A stretch of 64,000 bases of DNA from Pinus tabuliformis (Eukaryota > Streptophyta > Pinopsida > Pinales > Pinaceae). The notes beneath the pieces were generated by a model. The model was not told the origin of the DNA and ran no database searches. It saw nothing but the letters and a program-made list of their open reading frames with translations. A program made the position numbers and the translations under genes. The DNA lies in NCBI GenBank assembly GCA_031772625.1, contig CM062818.1:1683732167-1683796166 (forward strand), read 5' to 3'. How positions within the stretch are numbered: position 1 is the first letter of the stretch; each line of letters begins with the position of its first letter. This document shows, piece by piece, positions 46,807 through 59,960 of this stretch.

Positions 46807-47900
46807 TCAAAAGGGGTCGTGATAGTGCTTTAGCATTCGGCCGTTGACAGGGCCTTCTTCAGCTTCTGTGCTATCCAAACTCTTGAGAAAATATGTGTTA
46901 TTGCCTTGCACATATTGAATAACATATGGTCCTTTCCACAGGAAATCGAATTTGCCATGCTTTCCTTTGTCCCCTCTTCTTGAATCCCATCTTAGCACTT
47001 TGTTGCCTGTGTAGAAGTCTTCAACCTTTGCTCTTTTATCAAACATTTTCTTCAGCTTCTCTTGTAAAATCTGAGCTCTGTTATACACTTGCTCCCTTCT
47101 TTGCTGTAGATGGATGGTTTGATTTATCCTCCTTTGGATATCATTGGGATCAATTTGAATTTATTGCAGCAATTTGATAATAGGAATGCCCAAAGAAGAA
47201 GGAAATCTGGCCTCCATGCCATAGACCAGCTCATAAGGGCTCATCCCAATGGATCTCTTGGTTGACAGTCTGTCTGCCCATAGGGCATTAACAAGCTTTT
47301 TGTGCCAGTTCTTCTTGTTTTCTTCCAGCACTTTCTTGATGATATTAATCAGGCTTTTGTTGGATGATTCGGCCAGGCCATTACCTTAAGGGTAATATGC
47401 TGTGGAATGACCTAAGGAACTGTGGTATTTGTGGCAAAAATTGATCATTTTCTTGGATTTAAATGCAACAGCGTTGTCTGTAATGATTTTTTCGGGATAG
47501 CCAAATCTGGACAGAATGTTGGATTCTAGGAATTGGATGATGACTTGGCTTGCCTACATGGGATGGCCTCAATCCACTTGGTAAAGTAATCTGTGGCTGT
47601 TAAAATCCATTTATGCTGGCCAGAAGAGGATGGGTGGATTTCACCAATGAAGTTTAAACCCCACTGTTGGAATGGTTTTTCAGTTGAAATGGGCTTAAGG
47701 GGTAAGGGCAACAACTTTATTTTGCCTTCAAAGATTTGGCATTTATGGCATGAAACAACAAATTTCTTCACATCGGCAAACAGAGAGGGCCAATAAAAAC
47801 CAACCCTTAATATCTTATCAGCAGTAGACTTCCAATATAAGTGCCCTCCACAGTCCCCTGCATGAAATTCTTTCATAACATTGTCAGTTTCATTCAAAGT
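46807..47900 (-). pseudogene. Element D integrase
   Basis: Minus-strand gypsy integrase remnant. The zinc-binding part reads FHAGDCGGHLYWKSTADKI and CHKCQIFEGK (47740-47880). The core start reads PFQQWGLNFIGEIHPSSSGQ and DYFTKWIEAIPCRQ (about 47550-47680). The C-terminal part reads GKFDFLWKGPYVIQYVQGNN (46890-46960). Downstream, VNGRMLKHYHDPF ends the protein. A few breaks. Confidence 0.88.
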
Positions 47901-47989
47901 TAGACAATTAAGCAATATTCCTTCATGATTCTTCCAAAACAGGGCACTATCTAAGACACAAAACTTTGAAGCTTTCATTTTTAAGAATC

Positions 47990-48520
47990 TATTTTTGGTT
48001 CGGGACAACCCTGGGGGAGCAATCAGGTTTAACAATATAAAACAAATATCAGCATACCATGGGGATTGCAAGAAAGCTTGACTGATCTGTGGAGTTGCCA
48101 GCTCCTGTTCGTTGTCCAGTGCATTTATGTCTAAGGCTTGGAAATTTGTTTCGGACATCAGTTTGGCTAAACCTTGTCCCTTTATCAGTTTAGTGGGCTT
48201 TATCTCAATGTCATACTCAAGGATATTGGCAATCCATTTACCTCTTTTGCCTTCGATCCCTTCTTGAGTTAATATGTCTTTTACAATAGAGTTTGGGACA
48301 TAAGCAATCACATGTGAATATAAAATATAAATTCGGAAATCTTTGATTGCTTTAACAAGGGCATAGGCCTGCTTTTCGATGATTTGATATTTCAAGGGGG
48401 CATCTCTAAGGGCTCGGCTAAAGAAAGCAATGGGCTTTTCATTTCCCTGATCATATTTTTGTAAAAGGAATGGTATGATCAGATGCAAAGGAAAAAATAA
48501 TGAAATCCTTATCAAATTTA
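47990..48520 (-). pseudogene. Element D RNase H
   Basis: Minus-strand remnant with EKPIAFFSRALRDAPLKYQ, EKQAYALVKAIKDFRIYIL and KRGKWIANILEYDIEIKP, the usual gypsy RNase H order between RT and integrase. Confidence 0.85.
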
Positions 48521-49860
48521 GGACTTGTGAGGACTGGGGCTTGGATTAAGGCATATTTTATGCCCTCAAAGGCTTGTTTGGCTTCCAAAGACCATTTAAC
48601 TTTAGAATCTTTCTTCAGCATGTTGTTTAACAATCTTATCAGCTCGGCCAGATTTGGAATGAATCTTCTCAAGAAATTAATCTTCCCTAGAAAAGCTTGC
48701 AGTTCTTTGATGTTTCTTGGATAAGGGATTTGCAAAATGGCTTGGATCCTTTCCGGATCAATTCTAATTCCATCTTTTGAGATAATATGGCCCAACAATT
48801 TGCCTTCTTCTAGGCCGAAGAGAGACTTCTTGGGGTTTAAGGAAATGCCATATTTCCTACAGGTTAGGAACACTTGCTTTAGGTGTTTAAGGTGCTCTTG
48901 ATCAGATTTTGAGAAAGGGGTAAGGTCATCAAGGTAGACCACTAAAAAATCATGGATCTCTTTGGCAAAGGCAATGTCCATTGCCCTTTGAAAAGTGGCA
49001 CCTGCATTCTCAAGTCCGAAAGGCATTTTCACATATTTAAAAGTTTCCCACGGTGTTGTAAAGGCTATCTTGTCCTGATCATCTGGGTGAACTAATATTT
49101 GATTGAATCTTGAGAAGCCATCAAGCAAAGAAATTCTTGAAGACCCCACAACCCTTTGTAGAATATGGTCCATCTTTGGCAATGGGTAGTGGTCTTTAAG
49201 GGAGACTTGGTTCAAGTTTCTTAAGTCAACACATAGTCTAATCTCACCTGTTTTCTTCCTTGTGGGAACAAGATTGGATACCCATTCTGAAAAATCTAAT
49301 GGGTGCAATGATACCAGCCTCAAACATCCTCTTTACTTCTTTCTCAATCAAGGGGAGAAGCACAGGGTTGATTCTCCTTAATTTCTGTTTGAAAGACTTT
49401 TGATTTGGTTTTAAAGGAATGGTATGTTGAATAATGGAGGTGTCATAGGACTTAAGGTCCTCATAACTCCATGCGAATACGTCTTGGAACTCTTTAAACA
49501 AGTCAACATATTTTGGTTTCTGATCGGGAGGCACAAACTTGGATAGTTTAATCATTTTGGGGTTGTCTGCTCTCCCAATATTGCAGTCTTCCATAGCAGC
49601 ATTTAAGGGCTGCATTTTTGGCTTTTTGGGAATGTCATTTGAATCGAATATGTCTTCTAAGGGAGTCAGGCCTGTGGGCAGAAAATTGTATTTTAGTTCA
49701 ATCACTTCAGCCTCTGCTTCAGCTATTTCATCCAAATTCATTTGCTTCAGCTCTTGAATGTTTTTGGCATAAAAAATGGTTGGGTGCAACATTTGGTTTG
49801 CTGCTTCAGCTGTTATAGTTTGCTCATTTTGGCTCATTTGCTGTTGTGGGTCATTCATGG
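48451..49860 (-). pseudogene. Element D reverse transcriptase
   Basis: Minus-strand gypsy RT, well kept. It has YPLPKMDHILQRVVG, SLLDGFSRFNQILVHPDDQD, FTTPWETFKYVKMPFGLENA, GATFQRAMDIAF, the catalytic loop VVYLDDLTPF, GKLLGHIISKDGIRIDPERI and ELQAFLGKINFLRRFIPNL. The N-terminal part near 49260-49560 carries FAWSYEDLKSYD and INPVLLPLIEKEVKRMFEAG. It begins close to the LTR at 49880, so gag and protease appear to be missing. Few breaks. Confidence 0.92.
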
Positions 49861-49879
49861 CATCCATGTCAATGTTTAT

Positions 49880-51900
49880 GTTAGCCTCCTATACCAATAG
49901 GGTTTCATATTTCATGATTGACAATGGAAATGCTAAAAATGATCATCTTTGATGAAACAAAGGTTCCATTTTTGGTGAACAAAGAAAAAAGTTAAAAAAT
50001 GTAAAGAGGGTATGCCTTAAAAGAATAATCAAAGGGCAAGAAAATGATTTGGTCAAAAGAAAAAGAATTGAAATGAACCCCAAAGAAAGACCAGGAAAGT
50101 GGCCAATCAAAATGCCACTACTATCTTGATGTATGGCTCAACAACTTAATCTGGGCCATGCCATCTTTTAAATTGCTTGTTTTATAGTAGGTAACGAGTA
50201 CCTGTTCAAACAATTTAAGCTTAACAGATAACTAGCTGGATAGAGAAAGAAAGGAGCCCACTAGCTTAATCTGGGCCCTTGGAAGATATAAGGGTAGATT
50301 TAGATAGGAGGGCAACAAAAAGAAAAGAGTACATGAGGGTTTGCAAGTCTAAGTGCACCCTCCCTGAAGAAATAAAAAATGTTAGGAAATAAGATGGGTA
50401 GGTAGTGGGGTTGCAGAAGCATGATTTCTCTCATATCACTGGCCTAAGCAAAGGAAACACATGGTGGCCAGTACAGATCTTCCTATTCAGCATTTTTGTG
50501 GCAGCAAAGTAAAGCATGTCTAATTTCCCAATCATTCCCTATCAAACTTCTTTCTAACATCCCACTATCACCTTTGTTCATAACAGAAATCAAACTCATT
50601 TGTTGATTCTTGTTATATAAAAGAGCCACATTTCTTGTGTAAAAATCTTTTCATTTTGATCTACTCTCAAAACTAAGTTTGTTCCCTGACAACTTAGTGT
50701 CTACTACCTATCATCTATATCTCCTTCCCATATTAACTACTAACCACATTATTACTTAATTCCCTATATTCCCCTCTTCCCTATTATTATATCATGATTG
50801 TATATAAAAAGCCCCAAAGTATATATTCCCCCTTCCCTAGGCAATATAGCCTTATAACTTCAAAGGTCGGAGCGCTAAGAGATTTAAGCGTAATAGGAAA
50901 AATAGCGGCAAAAGCAAAGTCTCGAGATTAAACCAAGATCTACTTGATTTAACAGCCCTAACCCCATTTTGCGAACAAATATTAATTAACCCATTTGGCT
51001 TATAAACCATCGCAAAACCCAAATTTCGTTGATATCCAAAGTCCCGCCCGAGCGCTCCTTTCCATAAAAATTAATTGTTTATGCCCACGCCCCGCCGTAT
51101 TGCCCGATCACGTCTGCTCCCCGTCGTCCGTCGGATCTGGGCCCTCCCATCCGACGGCTCACAGCAATTTCAGACTGCCTCTGATGTTCGGACGATAGCG
51201 CCCGAAATCTGTCAGAGCATGACGTCAGGGCTCGGACGCGTGTCGTTCCCAGGTCGTATCGAGAGGCCTCCTGCCAAAACCGCTCCCGTACTGTAAGTGG
51301 TCCGAAATTACCACTTACCACTGTTGTTTCTCCACCATACGTCACCTCCATGTCACCCTTACGTCACTGCCGCCTCAGCATTACGTTGCCGCCCCATCCG
51401 CCATCGCTCCGAGCTGTCTGCCATGTCACCTACCCGCGTGGAGCCGCTCACCGGCCGCCACGTCATCATTCCGTACCTGACCCCACCCATGACGTCATGC
51501 TGACATCATCCGACAAAACGCGCAAAAAGCCAAATTTTCCCTATTTTGCCCAAAAAACCCGTTTTTCGCGTTATTTGCAATATTCACTCACTGTACTCCT
51601 GCATGAGCAAATACGTCGTTTACCTGTCAACTTCGAAGACTGCTCCTTGCTGCTGGTGCCGTGAATTCACCTACTTCTCCACCATTGTCCGAGTGCACCA
51701 GGTATTTATCAATTTCCCCCCTCCACGCCTGGTTTTTACATAATTCACCAAACAAACTAAGAAAAGAGGAAGCACAGTAATTTCAAGGAATCCTCATGAA
51801 CCAGTGGTCCTTTTCCACACTGTGAGCCCAAATTCACCCACAGAGTTTCCACATTGTGCCCAGTCACCACAATTTCACAGTTTGTTTGCGCATTCGCAAA
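49880..51900 (-). mobile_element. Element D LTR, minus orientation (outer end unresolved)
   Basis: Read on the minus strand it ends GGAGGCTAACA at about 49880, next to the pol leader, and is homologous over at least 49880-50460 to the plus-oriented LTR F. The AT-rich part has further loose likeness to 45420-45540. The GC-rich part at 51050-51500 contains many TGACGTCA-like words (TGACGTCATG near 51480, ATGACGTCAGG near 51220), which suit an LTR promoter region. The outer end is not located. Confidence 0.5.
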
Positions 51901-52030
51901 TTTGAACCTCTGCTAGACAAATCCACCGAGAAAGTGACTCTCAAATCCCAGCATTTGCTCATTAAACCTATCCTAGGAGCATTTTGACTCATTTTCACCC
52001 CAATTTGCTTCTTCTCCTCTGCAAATTGCC

Positions 52031-55000
52031 TTGCTCCTGCAAAATCCACTGCTCTATATTGCTGTGCCCAAGAAAAAGCTTCAAATACAATTCCAAATTC
52101 AGTTGACCATGGAGACTCCAGTGGCATTGAACATTGCCCCATTAAATGCCCCACATAAGGACCTGGAATGGCTAGCCTTGGCAGACCGAGATTATCAGAT
52201 GAAAGACACTATAGAGTTGTGTAACAAATACCACATAGAAGCAGTGTGTGAGTTAAGGAAGAAACACAAAGATGGTACAGACCTCCTGGGAATCTGGAAT
52301 TCCCATTTGCCAATCTACTATCTCCCTCAGGTCAATGAGTTTCCTGACTTGATCCACCAGTGCCGCTCAAACTATGACCCCACTCAAAGAGCTGTTCTGA
52401 GTCCTTCAGGCTCTGTCTTGTTCCATATTACTCCTGAAGCCATAAATCAAATGCTGCAGTTTCAACCTACAAAGCCACTGGTCCCTCTGTGCATGCGGCT
52501 TTTATTAGAGTAGGGTGCCAATCTCTCCAACTCACAAATTACAAGATTTGGCCAACTGTTTATGATTCCAGAGTTTCAGCCTAAGCAGCCTCCCCCTTAT
52601 CTACATGTCTGGTTTAATGACATAGGGAGACTATTAGTAGATATGATATCTTCCATCCTAGGGTTCAAGACCAGTGAGTTTGTAGATGAGACAACACTGG
52701 TGGTGCTATCCATTTTTACCCCAGGACAGCCCCCTGCTGTCCAGTATGACTATGCTTCATTTATATCCAATAAAATGCATGAACAGTTCATGAACTTGGA
52801 AAGAGAGAGGGTATTCAAGTACACCTCCTATATATATCATCTGATATTGTACAATCAGCCTGAGGCTTTTCCTCTATTCCTCAAGAAACTAGATCCAAAG
52901 GGAAACAGAAGGTCTGTAATGTTCTGGACATCAGTCTGCCATCATATCCATTACTCACCATATACATACTGTAAATTTATTGACCTATTCATTCACCCAA
53001 CCTTGTCACTGTTGCAAAGTTCACCTCCTCCCAGACTCACTGATGATATGCAGAAAATCCTTCAGCTGTCCAAGAACTATAGCATAGGGGATTGGTACTT
53101 TTACCAACACCATACAATGATCAGGATATATGGCTGTGAGTTAGCACCATACAGGCTACCAAGATATGTCCCCATGAGACTCTTTGCTCTAGAGTACTTT
53201 AGACAGTTCGGCAATGCAGATATGATTCACTTCCATAGCAAAAACAAGAAGGCACAACTGAAAATCAAGCATCAATTGGGTCCATTCATCTTCAATAAGA
53301 GGGAAGAAGCTTGGAATGAAGCAGACCAAATGCTAAAAGCCCTCCAGCTCAAGACAAGCTTCTATTGGGCACCCTATGACCCTAACCATTTCATAAGCCT
53401 CAGAAGAATCAAGCATAGGCTTGCCCCATATGACCACATTAGCATCCCAGAAGTTGAAAAATATGCAAATCAAATAGATTGGAAAAAGGGCACATTAGTG
53501 GAAGATTATAGTGAAGAAGAAATAACAGAGAAGGACATTAAAACTTTAGAAAAAGCAGTTGACTTGGAGTATTTTGGATAGGTTTGGTCTTCTGGTATTC
53601 AGCATCATGGAGAAGCTGCCTCCTCATCCACCATTCCTCAGCAACCTGCCAAAACAGCTAATCCAGTAGCAGACATGACTAAAGGCAAAGCAGTGCAGCA
53701 AGAAGAAACACCTCCAAATGTGGAGCAACAAACAGAGCAGCAGGAAGGCAGGGCCAAACAACCTGACTCCTCAAAACAACAAACACATGAACAAATTCCT
53801 CCAAGGCAGGAGGTGACAGTTGAGTCCTCTGTTTTACAAACACCTGCTAACGAGGACAGGACAAGGAAGAGGGATCGGCAAGAGGACACTCCTCTCACTA
53901 CCTCTATGGACCAGCAAGGAGAAAAGAGATAGAGGTTGAACCCTTTTTTAGAGGAGGAGGTACCAGAGAGACCAATTGATAATATGCCCCCTCCTAGCAT
54001 TGAAATATCAACTAGCTCCCTGCAGCAGGGGCAGGACATCCCACACGGGACAAAAGTGAGCTCTTCAAGGCAGAAATCAAAGGCAGACTCCAGCATCAAG
54101 CAGCAATTCATTGACATAAAGAAAAGGAATGAGCCCTTCAGGCACCAAATTTACAACCATCTCCTAAAAATGGCGCCAACAAATCAGCAGAGATTAATGT
54201 CTGCCTATGACATTCAGGAACAAAAAATGACTCTTAGTCATTTCAGGCCTACCATGCAACAGCCTCAAACAGCTGCCGATTACATCAGAACTAATCTGGA
54301 AATTTTTGCCAGAGATATCCACCCCTTGGATCAAATTTAGCTACACAGACAAACATGGGAAATGATATATTCTACATTAGCTGATAAGACCCTGTTGGCA
54401 CACCAAATACAAAATTCTCTACACAACACTGTAGCTCAATTGGAATTAGAGAAGGCATCATCCCATGCCAAGGACAACAGAATCAAGTCCTTGGAAGAGA
54501 TCATCATAGAGTTGGGTCATGATCCAAAGGACCCTAAGGGTGTGCAGGCACTGCTAAAGAAAAGAGATGAATATGTAGCAGCTATGAGAAAGCATATCAA
54601 GCTGCCAGCTACTCTTCACCCTCAAACTGGAGAGGTGGCAGAGCAAAAGAAGGATCAGGATGTAATGGCTCTACTCCTGAGTTTATACAAGAGGCTAATG
54701 GAAACAGAGAGTGCACTAGAGGTGGCACTGAAATCAAAACAAAGTGAGGCACCAATGTAGCCAGCACAAACTTCTGCATCTACTGAAGGTGTGCCACTTT
54801 CTACTACTACAACAGGTCCTCCCACATGACAAACTTCAGAGACAGGTCCTTCGGCATCAGCGCCAGCAACAGCACCAGATCAGGGTCCCAACCCAAGTAT
54901 GCAGAACATGATGAAGGAACTGGAAGCCTTGGAAGCACAGATGGAAAAACTGAATGAGACTAAAGAAAAATTGGCCACAGTTAATGAAAAATATGACAAA

Positions 55001-55768
55001 TCCAAGCAAAGTGTAGCTAAAAAAACAAGGGAAGTAAGAGCTCTTGAGAAGAAAATAAAAGAACTAGAGAAAGAGCTCTCTCTTGACAAAGTTGTAATTG
55101 AAATCAAGATCCTGTGGACCAACATTGTTCAATCTATAACAGATCAGTGGCAATATATTGAAACCATCCATGAGCATATGGATCTAATAGGCAGGGCCTA
55201 AAAAGAGAATCAAAGAGCAAGGGCATCTCTAGGCAATATGCCTGAAATAGCCAATAAGATGATCAATGTTTTGAATAACCGCACTGGCCCTCAGTTGGAA
55301 GCAATGGGTATCACTAACAGGACTGATACCATTTTACTAGTGAAAAGGGTGCTCACTTTAAGAAATCATGTGCAAACATTGGACAAAAGGTGTCAGGAGA
55401 TGCAGACAGAAGTGAACAGATTCATTGAGAAGATTACAACATTGCATAACAGAGGCCTTCCCAGCTTAGTAACCAGTACATGAAGGTTACTTTCTCATGA
55501 AAATTATGCCAAAAGGGTAGACACATATGCCACAAATCAAATCACTGCAGCAGCAAGTACCCCAGAGGAAACATGGCCTCCATCTGGGCAGAGTCTCTAC
55601 GACAAAATAGAGAATTTATTCTTCATTGCACATGAGATCAGACATCTTTTTGAAGTGCCTCCAAACTACTACAAATATACTGAGGCAGATGAGACTCTAG
55701 GCATAATCTTAAGGCACCAATTGCCTACTCAAGAATGGTGGACAGGCATGATACAAACACTGTGGTAG
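52031..55768 (+). mobile_element. Accessory ORF region with coiled coils, before gypsy gag (element C)
   Basis: A long plus-strand coding remnant of unknown function. The first part (52110-53580) looks folded: VLFHITPEAINQMLQF, FVDETTLVVLSIFTP, VQYDYASFISNKM, VFKYTSYIYHLILYN and MFWTSVCHHIHYSPYTYC. The second part (53640-54340) is Gln/Glu/Pro/Ser-rich and disordered-looking. The third (54360-55480) is mostly coiled coil, e.g. ELEALEAQMEKLNETKEKLA and EVRALEKKIKELEKELSL. The VDE...VQY segment resembles the accessory ORF of element A (11639-13690). No enzyme motif, signal peptide or membrane span. Broken in several places. Whether it belongs to element C or to the end of a lost element is open. 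Confidence 0.55.
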
Positions 55769-56509
55769 AAAACAAATTGTTCACCGTATTTTGGTATTTT
55801 TATCAGAAAGTCAGCAATTTCAGAAAGTTAATACATATTTGTTTTGACTGGGAGAGAGATTAAGGAAAAGGCCAACTCAGCAATCCAGTTGGACTATAGA
55901 TGCAGATGACGGGGCTGAGATAGCCGCACCTCGATAGAGCAATAAAGAGCGTATCACTCAGAATCAATACAAAGTACCCAACCGACCCAGTGGCCTCCAA
56001 AAGTCAAAGAATTTCTGACAAAGCTGAAAAGGCATTCATTATATATTTAAAGTAGCAATAACTTCTGTATCTGCTATTTTTTGAAAGTTGGTAAACGCAG
56101 TTATTGAGCAAATGACTCAGCGTTAAGATATTTTGTAAAAACGATTGTATATATATCCCCACGCATAATCTTATTGGGGTTGTTGATTTTTCTTCCAGAG
56201 GAGCTATGCTGTAATTTCAAACTTTTAATACAGGGAGCTAATGGAATTTCTGAAGTTCTGAGTTGTTTTGATGTGTTGTGGTGTGATTGCTTGCTGCTAC
56301 AGGATTCCTATGCTATTTCATGTCGCAATAAGTTTTCTCAACCTTCTTGTTATGTATTTCGTTCTTTCATAATCCATTCATGCTCTATATTTCATAGGTT
56401 TAATAGCACAGAAAAAGAATAGTTCAGGATTTGTTCATGGAACACCCTAAACTCAATCTATGTTGTTATGAATATTTTCTTCAGTATTAGTTATGAATGT
56501 GTAATTCTT
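55769..56509 (+). other. Non-coding region between accessory ORF and gag C
   Basis: About 0.7 kb with no coding frame. GTATATATATCCCC near 56148 resembles a TATA region and TTTTTCTTCCAG near 56188 a splice acceptor. It could be an LTR plus leader or an internal spacer; no primer-binding site was recognised. Confidence 0.4.
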
Positions 56510-57535
56510 AGTTGCCTCTACATTACAATACCCCGTAGTGGATTCCGCAGCAAATGCTCCTATGAAAGCAATCCCCCTTCAACACATTCCTACATTTCAC
56601 GGACTTACATTAGAGGACCCCGATGCATTCTTATTTAAATTTGATGTGCTATGCAGGGGATATGATTACACCACTGACCCCTAGAAATTAAAATTGTTCC
56701 CCTCCACTTTGAAAGGGGCAACTTTAAGATGGTTTATGGGTTTAGGTGGTGGAGTTATAAATAACTGGGAACAAATGAAAGAATCTTTCCTAAAGAAATA
56801 TCAAGATTACTGTAGGTCTAGAGAACTGAAATATGAAATATTTCAGATGATAGCTAGCCCAAATGAAACATTAGAAGAATACGTGGAACGTTTCCAGTAT
56901 AATTTGCAAAGATCCCCTTATGCATCGTTGCCTTTGCCTGATAACGTGTTGAAAACAACATTAATAAGGGGCATGAAAGAACGATGGATTGAAACATTAA
57001 ACATTATGGGGAAAGGGGATATATATTAGGAAAATTTTGCTGACATAATTGATTTATGTATCAGGAGTTCGAGAGGCAGTACACGAATCAAACCAGTAGA
57101 ACATGATCGATTTGCACGGGAAAATAAAATTTCATTATAAGGAGTAACACGTGTGGAAATTGGGAATTTACTTGAAAATTTTAAAACTGATATACTAGGA
57201 ACACTGACTACACAATTGGACGTTTTGCAGGCTAAGAAGAAACAAATGGAGGTAGAACAGAATTTAGCAAATTTTTGCCCCACATGCAGGAAGAAGCATA
57301 GCCATAAGGAATGCCCACTAGATACAGTTCAGACATGCGCCATTTGCACAAGGGATCACTCTACAGAAAGTTGTCCCTCATTACCTGGACTGAAAGTGGT
57401 ATATAAGGAAGCGGAAGAAGAACCAAAAGCAGTGTATCTACTTAACCAGCGTCGTCAGTGGCAGCCGCGACAAACTGGTATGTTTTCAGACCCAACTTCT
57501 TCTTTTCAGTATCTGCAATACAATACTCAATAGTA
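56510..57535 (+). pseudogene. Element C gag
   Basis: Plus-strand gypsy capsid with PTFHGLTLEDPDAFLFKFDV, LKLFPSTLKGATLRWFMGLG, SFLKKYQDYCRSRELKYEIF and LEEYVERFQYNLQRSPYA, a wording common in plant gypsy gags. Two knuckle-like motifs follow: CPTCRKKHSHKEC and CAICTRDHSTESC (57280-57390). Few breaks. Confidence 0.88.
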
Positions 57536-58154
57536 TAATACATGGCAAAGTTAGTTTCAACCCCCATTTCCAAATTAGTCATCACAATCATACCCTTTTG
57601 CAAACCCGTGGCTAAATCAGACAAGCCAATATGGCTAGTCGAATCCTCCTTATCCCCCACCATACTGGCAAAACAACCCTTATCCACCGCAATGGACTCC
57701 CCCCACTTCACAAAGTTCAAGTTGGCAGAATAACTGGCAGAGACCAACACAGCAGCCAGTAGGAAACATTTCTTTCCCTCAACCTACACTACCAGCTTTA
57801 CAGCAAAACCCCCAATCTAATCTGAGACCCCAACTCCCAGCCCAGCCCAATCCCAATCCAAATAACAGACCGGTCCAAGCACTCCAAATTTTAGAAACAC
57901 CAGAAGAAGGACCCGATCTGAGGGAGTGCAATGATCTGCAGTTAAGATCTAGGCGTATCATTCAAACAGAGGGAAACAAAACAGTTCAGATTGAAGATCA
58001 GTCACCTAGAGAACCACTGTCACAAGAAGATGATGAAAACAAGCAACAAACTCAGAATCAAGCAACTACATCCTCTCCCCCGTTCCCAGAACGTTTAGTC
58101 ATACCTCGACCTATAAAACAACCTAATTTTGACATTCTGGGAGAATTACAAAAT
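57536..58154 (+). other. Element C linker between nucleocapsid and protease
   Basis: Gln/Pro-rich and poorly conserved; probably linker of the gag-pol frame (pieces such as PSPFPERLVIPRPIKQP-like text near 58080). No domain recognised. Confidence 0.4.
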
Positions 58155-58790
58155 TTGTACATAAAATTCCCGTTCCTTCAGGCCATTCAGGACATCCCAA
58201 TATACGCTAAAACTATTAAGGAACTGTGCATAAAAAGACCAAGAAGGAATGTAATAGATAATCCAAGATTTCAAGTAGTCGGTACTTTATCTGACCTATT
58301 ATCAGGAAAGGAAACACCTATTAAGTATGAAGACCCAGGAAACCCAATAGTAACTGTTAAAATTTATGGCCAAACCTTAACCAATGCCTTAGTTGATCTT
58401 GGAGCTGCAATCAATATATTGACCACCTCCACTTGCCAAAAGTTAGGAATTACATCTGCAGAACCTACTTCAACTTTGCTGGAATTGGCTGATCGATCTG
58501 TGGTCAGGCCAGAAGGCATATTACATGATGTTATGGTCTCAGTTGATTCCTGGGAATACCCAACTGATTTTCTGATAATAAATTCTAAAACCCGACTAGA
58601 TGGACATCCATTGATCTTAGGAAGGCCTTGGCTCGTTACTGCTGATGCCTACATCGGCTGCCGGCAAGGAAACATGATCATAACTAAGGGGGCAGATATT
58701 AAGAACTTAGTACTATATCCCCCAGCGCAGCCAAACATCACAATAGTCAAAACTAATAGGCACCCTGTATCATATCTTACTGACAACATT
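58155..58790 (+). pseudogene. Element C aspartic protease
   Basis: Retropepsin region with NALVDLGAAINILTTSTCQK (58383-58442), then LELADRSVVRPEGILHDVMV and HPLILGRPWLVTADAYIGCR, the usual gypsy protease layout with a flap and the ILGRPWL motif. It would cut the polyprotein in a live relative. It runs into the RT frame. Confidence 0.88.
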
Positions 58791-58979
58791 AGATCTCCAT
58801 TAACTATACAAGAAGTGCTAGAGTTCAAAAATCAAACAGAAGATGATGCCATCAGTAATTTTATTAGTCAAACTGAACTCACATCTCGTACCCAGTGTCA
58901 TATGATAAAAGCAGCATTTGATAACGAAGTAGAGGAGGAACCTCTGAAAGATGTGCATGACCATACAATCCCTGTCACG

Positions 58980-59960
58980 TCAGTTGCACATAGTAAAATA
59001 GTGGAAATCGAACCTGGGAAGACCTTAAACATTAACGCAAACCTTACACCGAAACAAGAAACAAAACTCATCCATGTTTTAACAAAATATAAAAATTCAT
59101 TTGCATGGGATTACCCCGATATGAAAGGAATTGATCCTCAATTGTGTACACACCACATCTACATAGAGAATGACACAAAACCTGTTAGACAACCTCAGAG
59201 AAGATTAAATCCTCATCTAAAAGAAGTAGTAAAAGCTGAGCTCCAAAAACTTTTAGATGTTAACTTTATCTACCCTATCTCTGATAGTAAGTAGGTCTCC
59301 CCGCTTGTGGTGGTACCGAAAAAGAATGGGAAGTGGAGAATCTGCGTGGACTATAGAGAACTAAATAAGGCAACACAGAAAGATCACTTTCCTCTCCCAT
59401 TCATCGATCAAGTATTGGACACTTTGGCAGGCAAGAAATTCTTTTGTTTTCTTGATGGCTTCAGTGGGTATAACCAAATACAGATTGCCCCTGAAGATTA
59501 AGATAAAACTACTTTTACTTGTCCTTGGGGAACATTTGCCTACCGAGTTTTACCTTTTGGTTTATGTAATGCCCCTGCCACATTCTAAAGGGCTATTCTT
59601 AGCATATTTGTAGATCTAATAAATGAAGGATTGGAAGTATATATGGATGATTTCACTCCATACAGAGAAGAGTTTGATCTAGCATGGGAAACACTAGAAA
59701 AAGTCCTACAACGCTGTATAGCTACCAGGCTTTGTCTAAGCCATGAAAAGTGCTACATGATGATGACAGAAGGACTTATTCTAGGGCACTATATTTCAGC
59801 AGCCGACATACAGGTAGACTCAGCCAAAATCCAAATACTTTTGCTTATTCCTACTCCTACTACTCAAACAGATGTACATAGATTTCTTGGATTCTCTGGT
59901 TATTACAGAAGATTTATAGAACATTATTCACGTATTGTTGCACCATTGTATGCACTAACT
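58980..59960 (+). pseudogene. Element C reverse transcriptase
   Basis: Gypsy RT with FAWDYPDMKGIDPQLCTHHI, RRLNPHLKEVVKAELQKLLD, VVPKKNGKWRICVDYRELNK, FCFLDGFSGYNQIQIAPED, the catalytic loop VYMDDFTPY near 59640, and RFLGFSGYYRRFIEHYSRIV near 59880. Several breaks. The lineage differs clearly from A and D by wording. Confidence 0.9.

Noticed and set aside
51079-51664. Arg/Pro/His-rich frames
   Set aside because: Look like by-products of the GC-rich LTR promoter region of element D.
52031-55768. Independent host gene
   Set aside because: Broken in several places, lies among gypsy parts and resembles the accessory ORF of element A, so a transposon origin is more likely. Not fully excluded.
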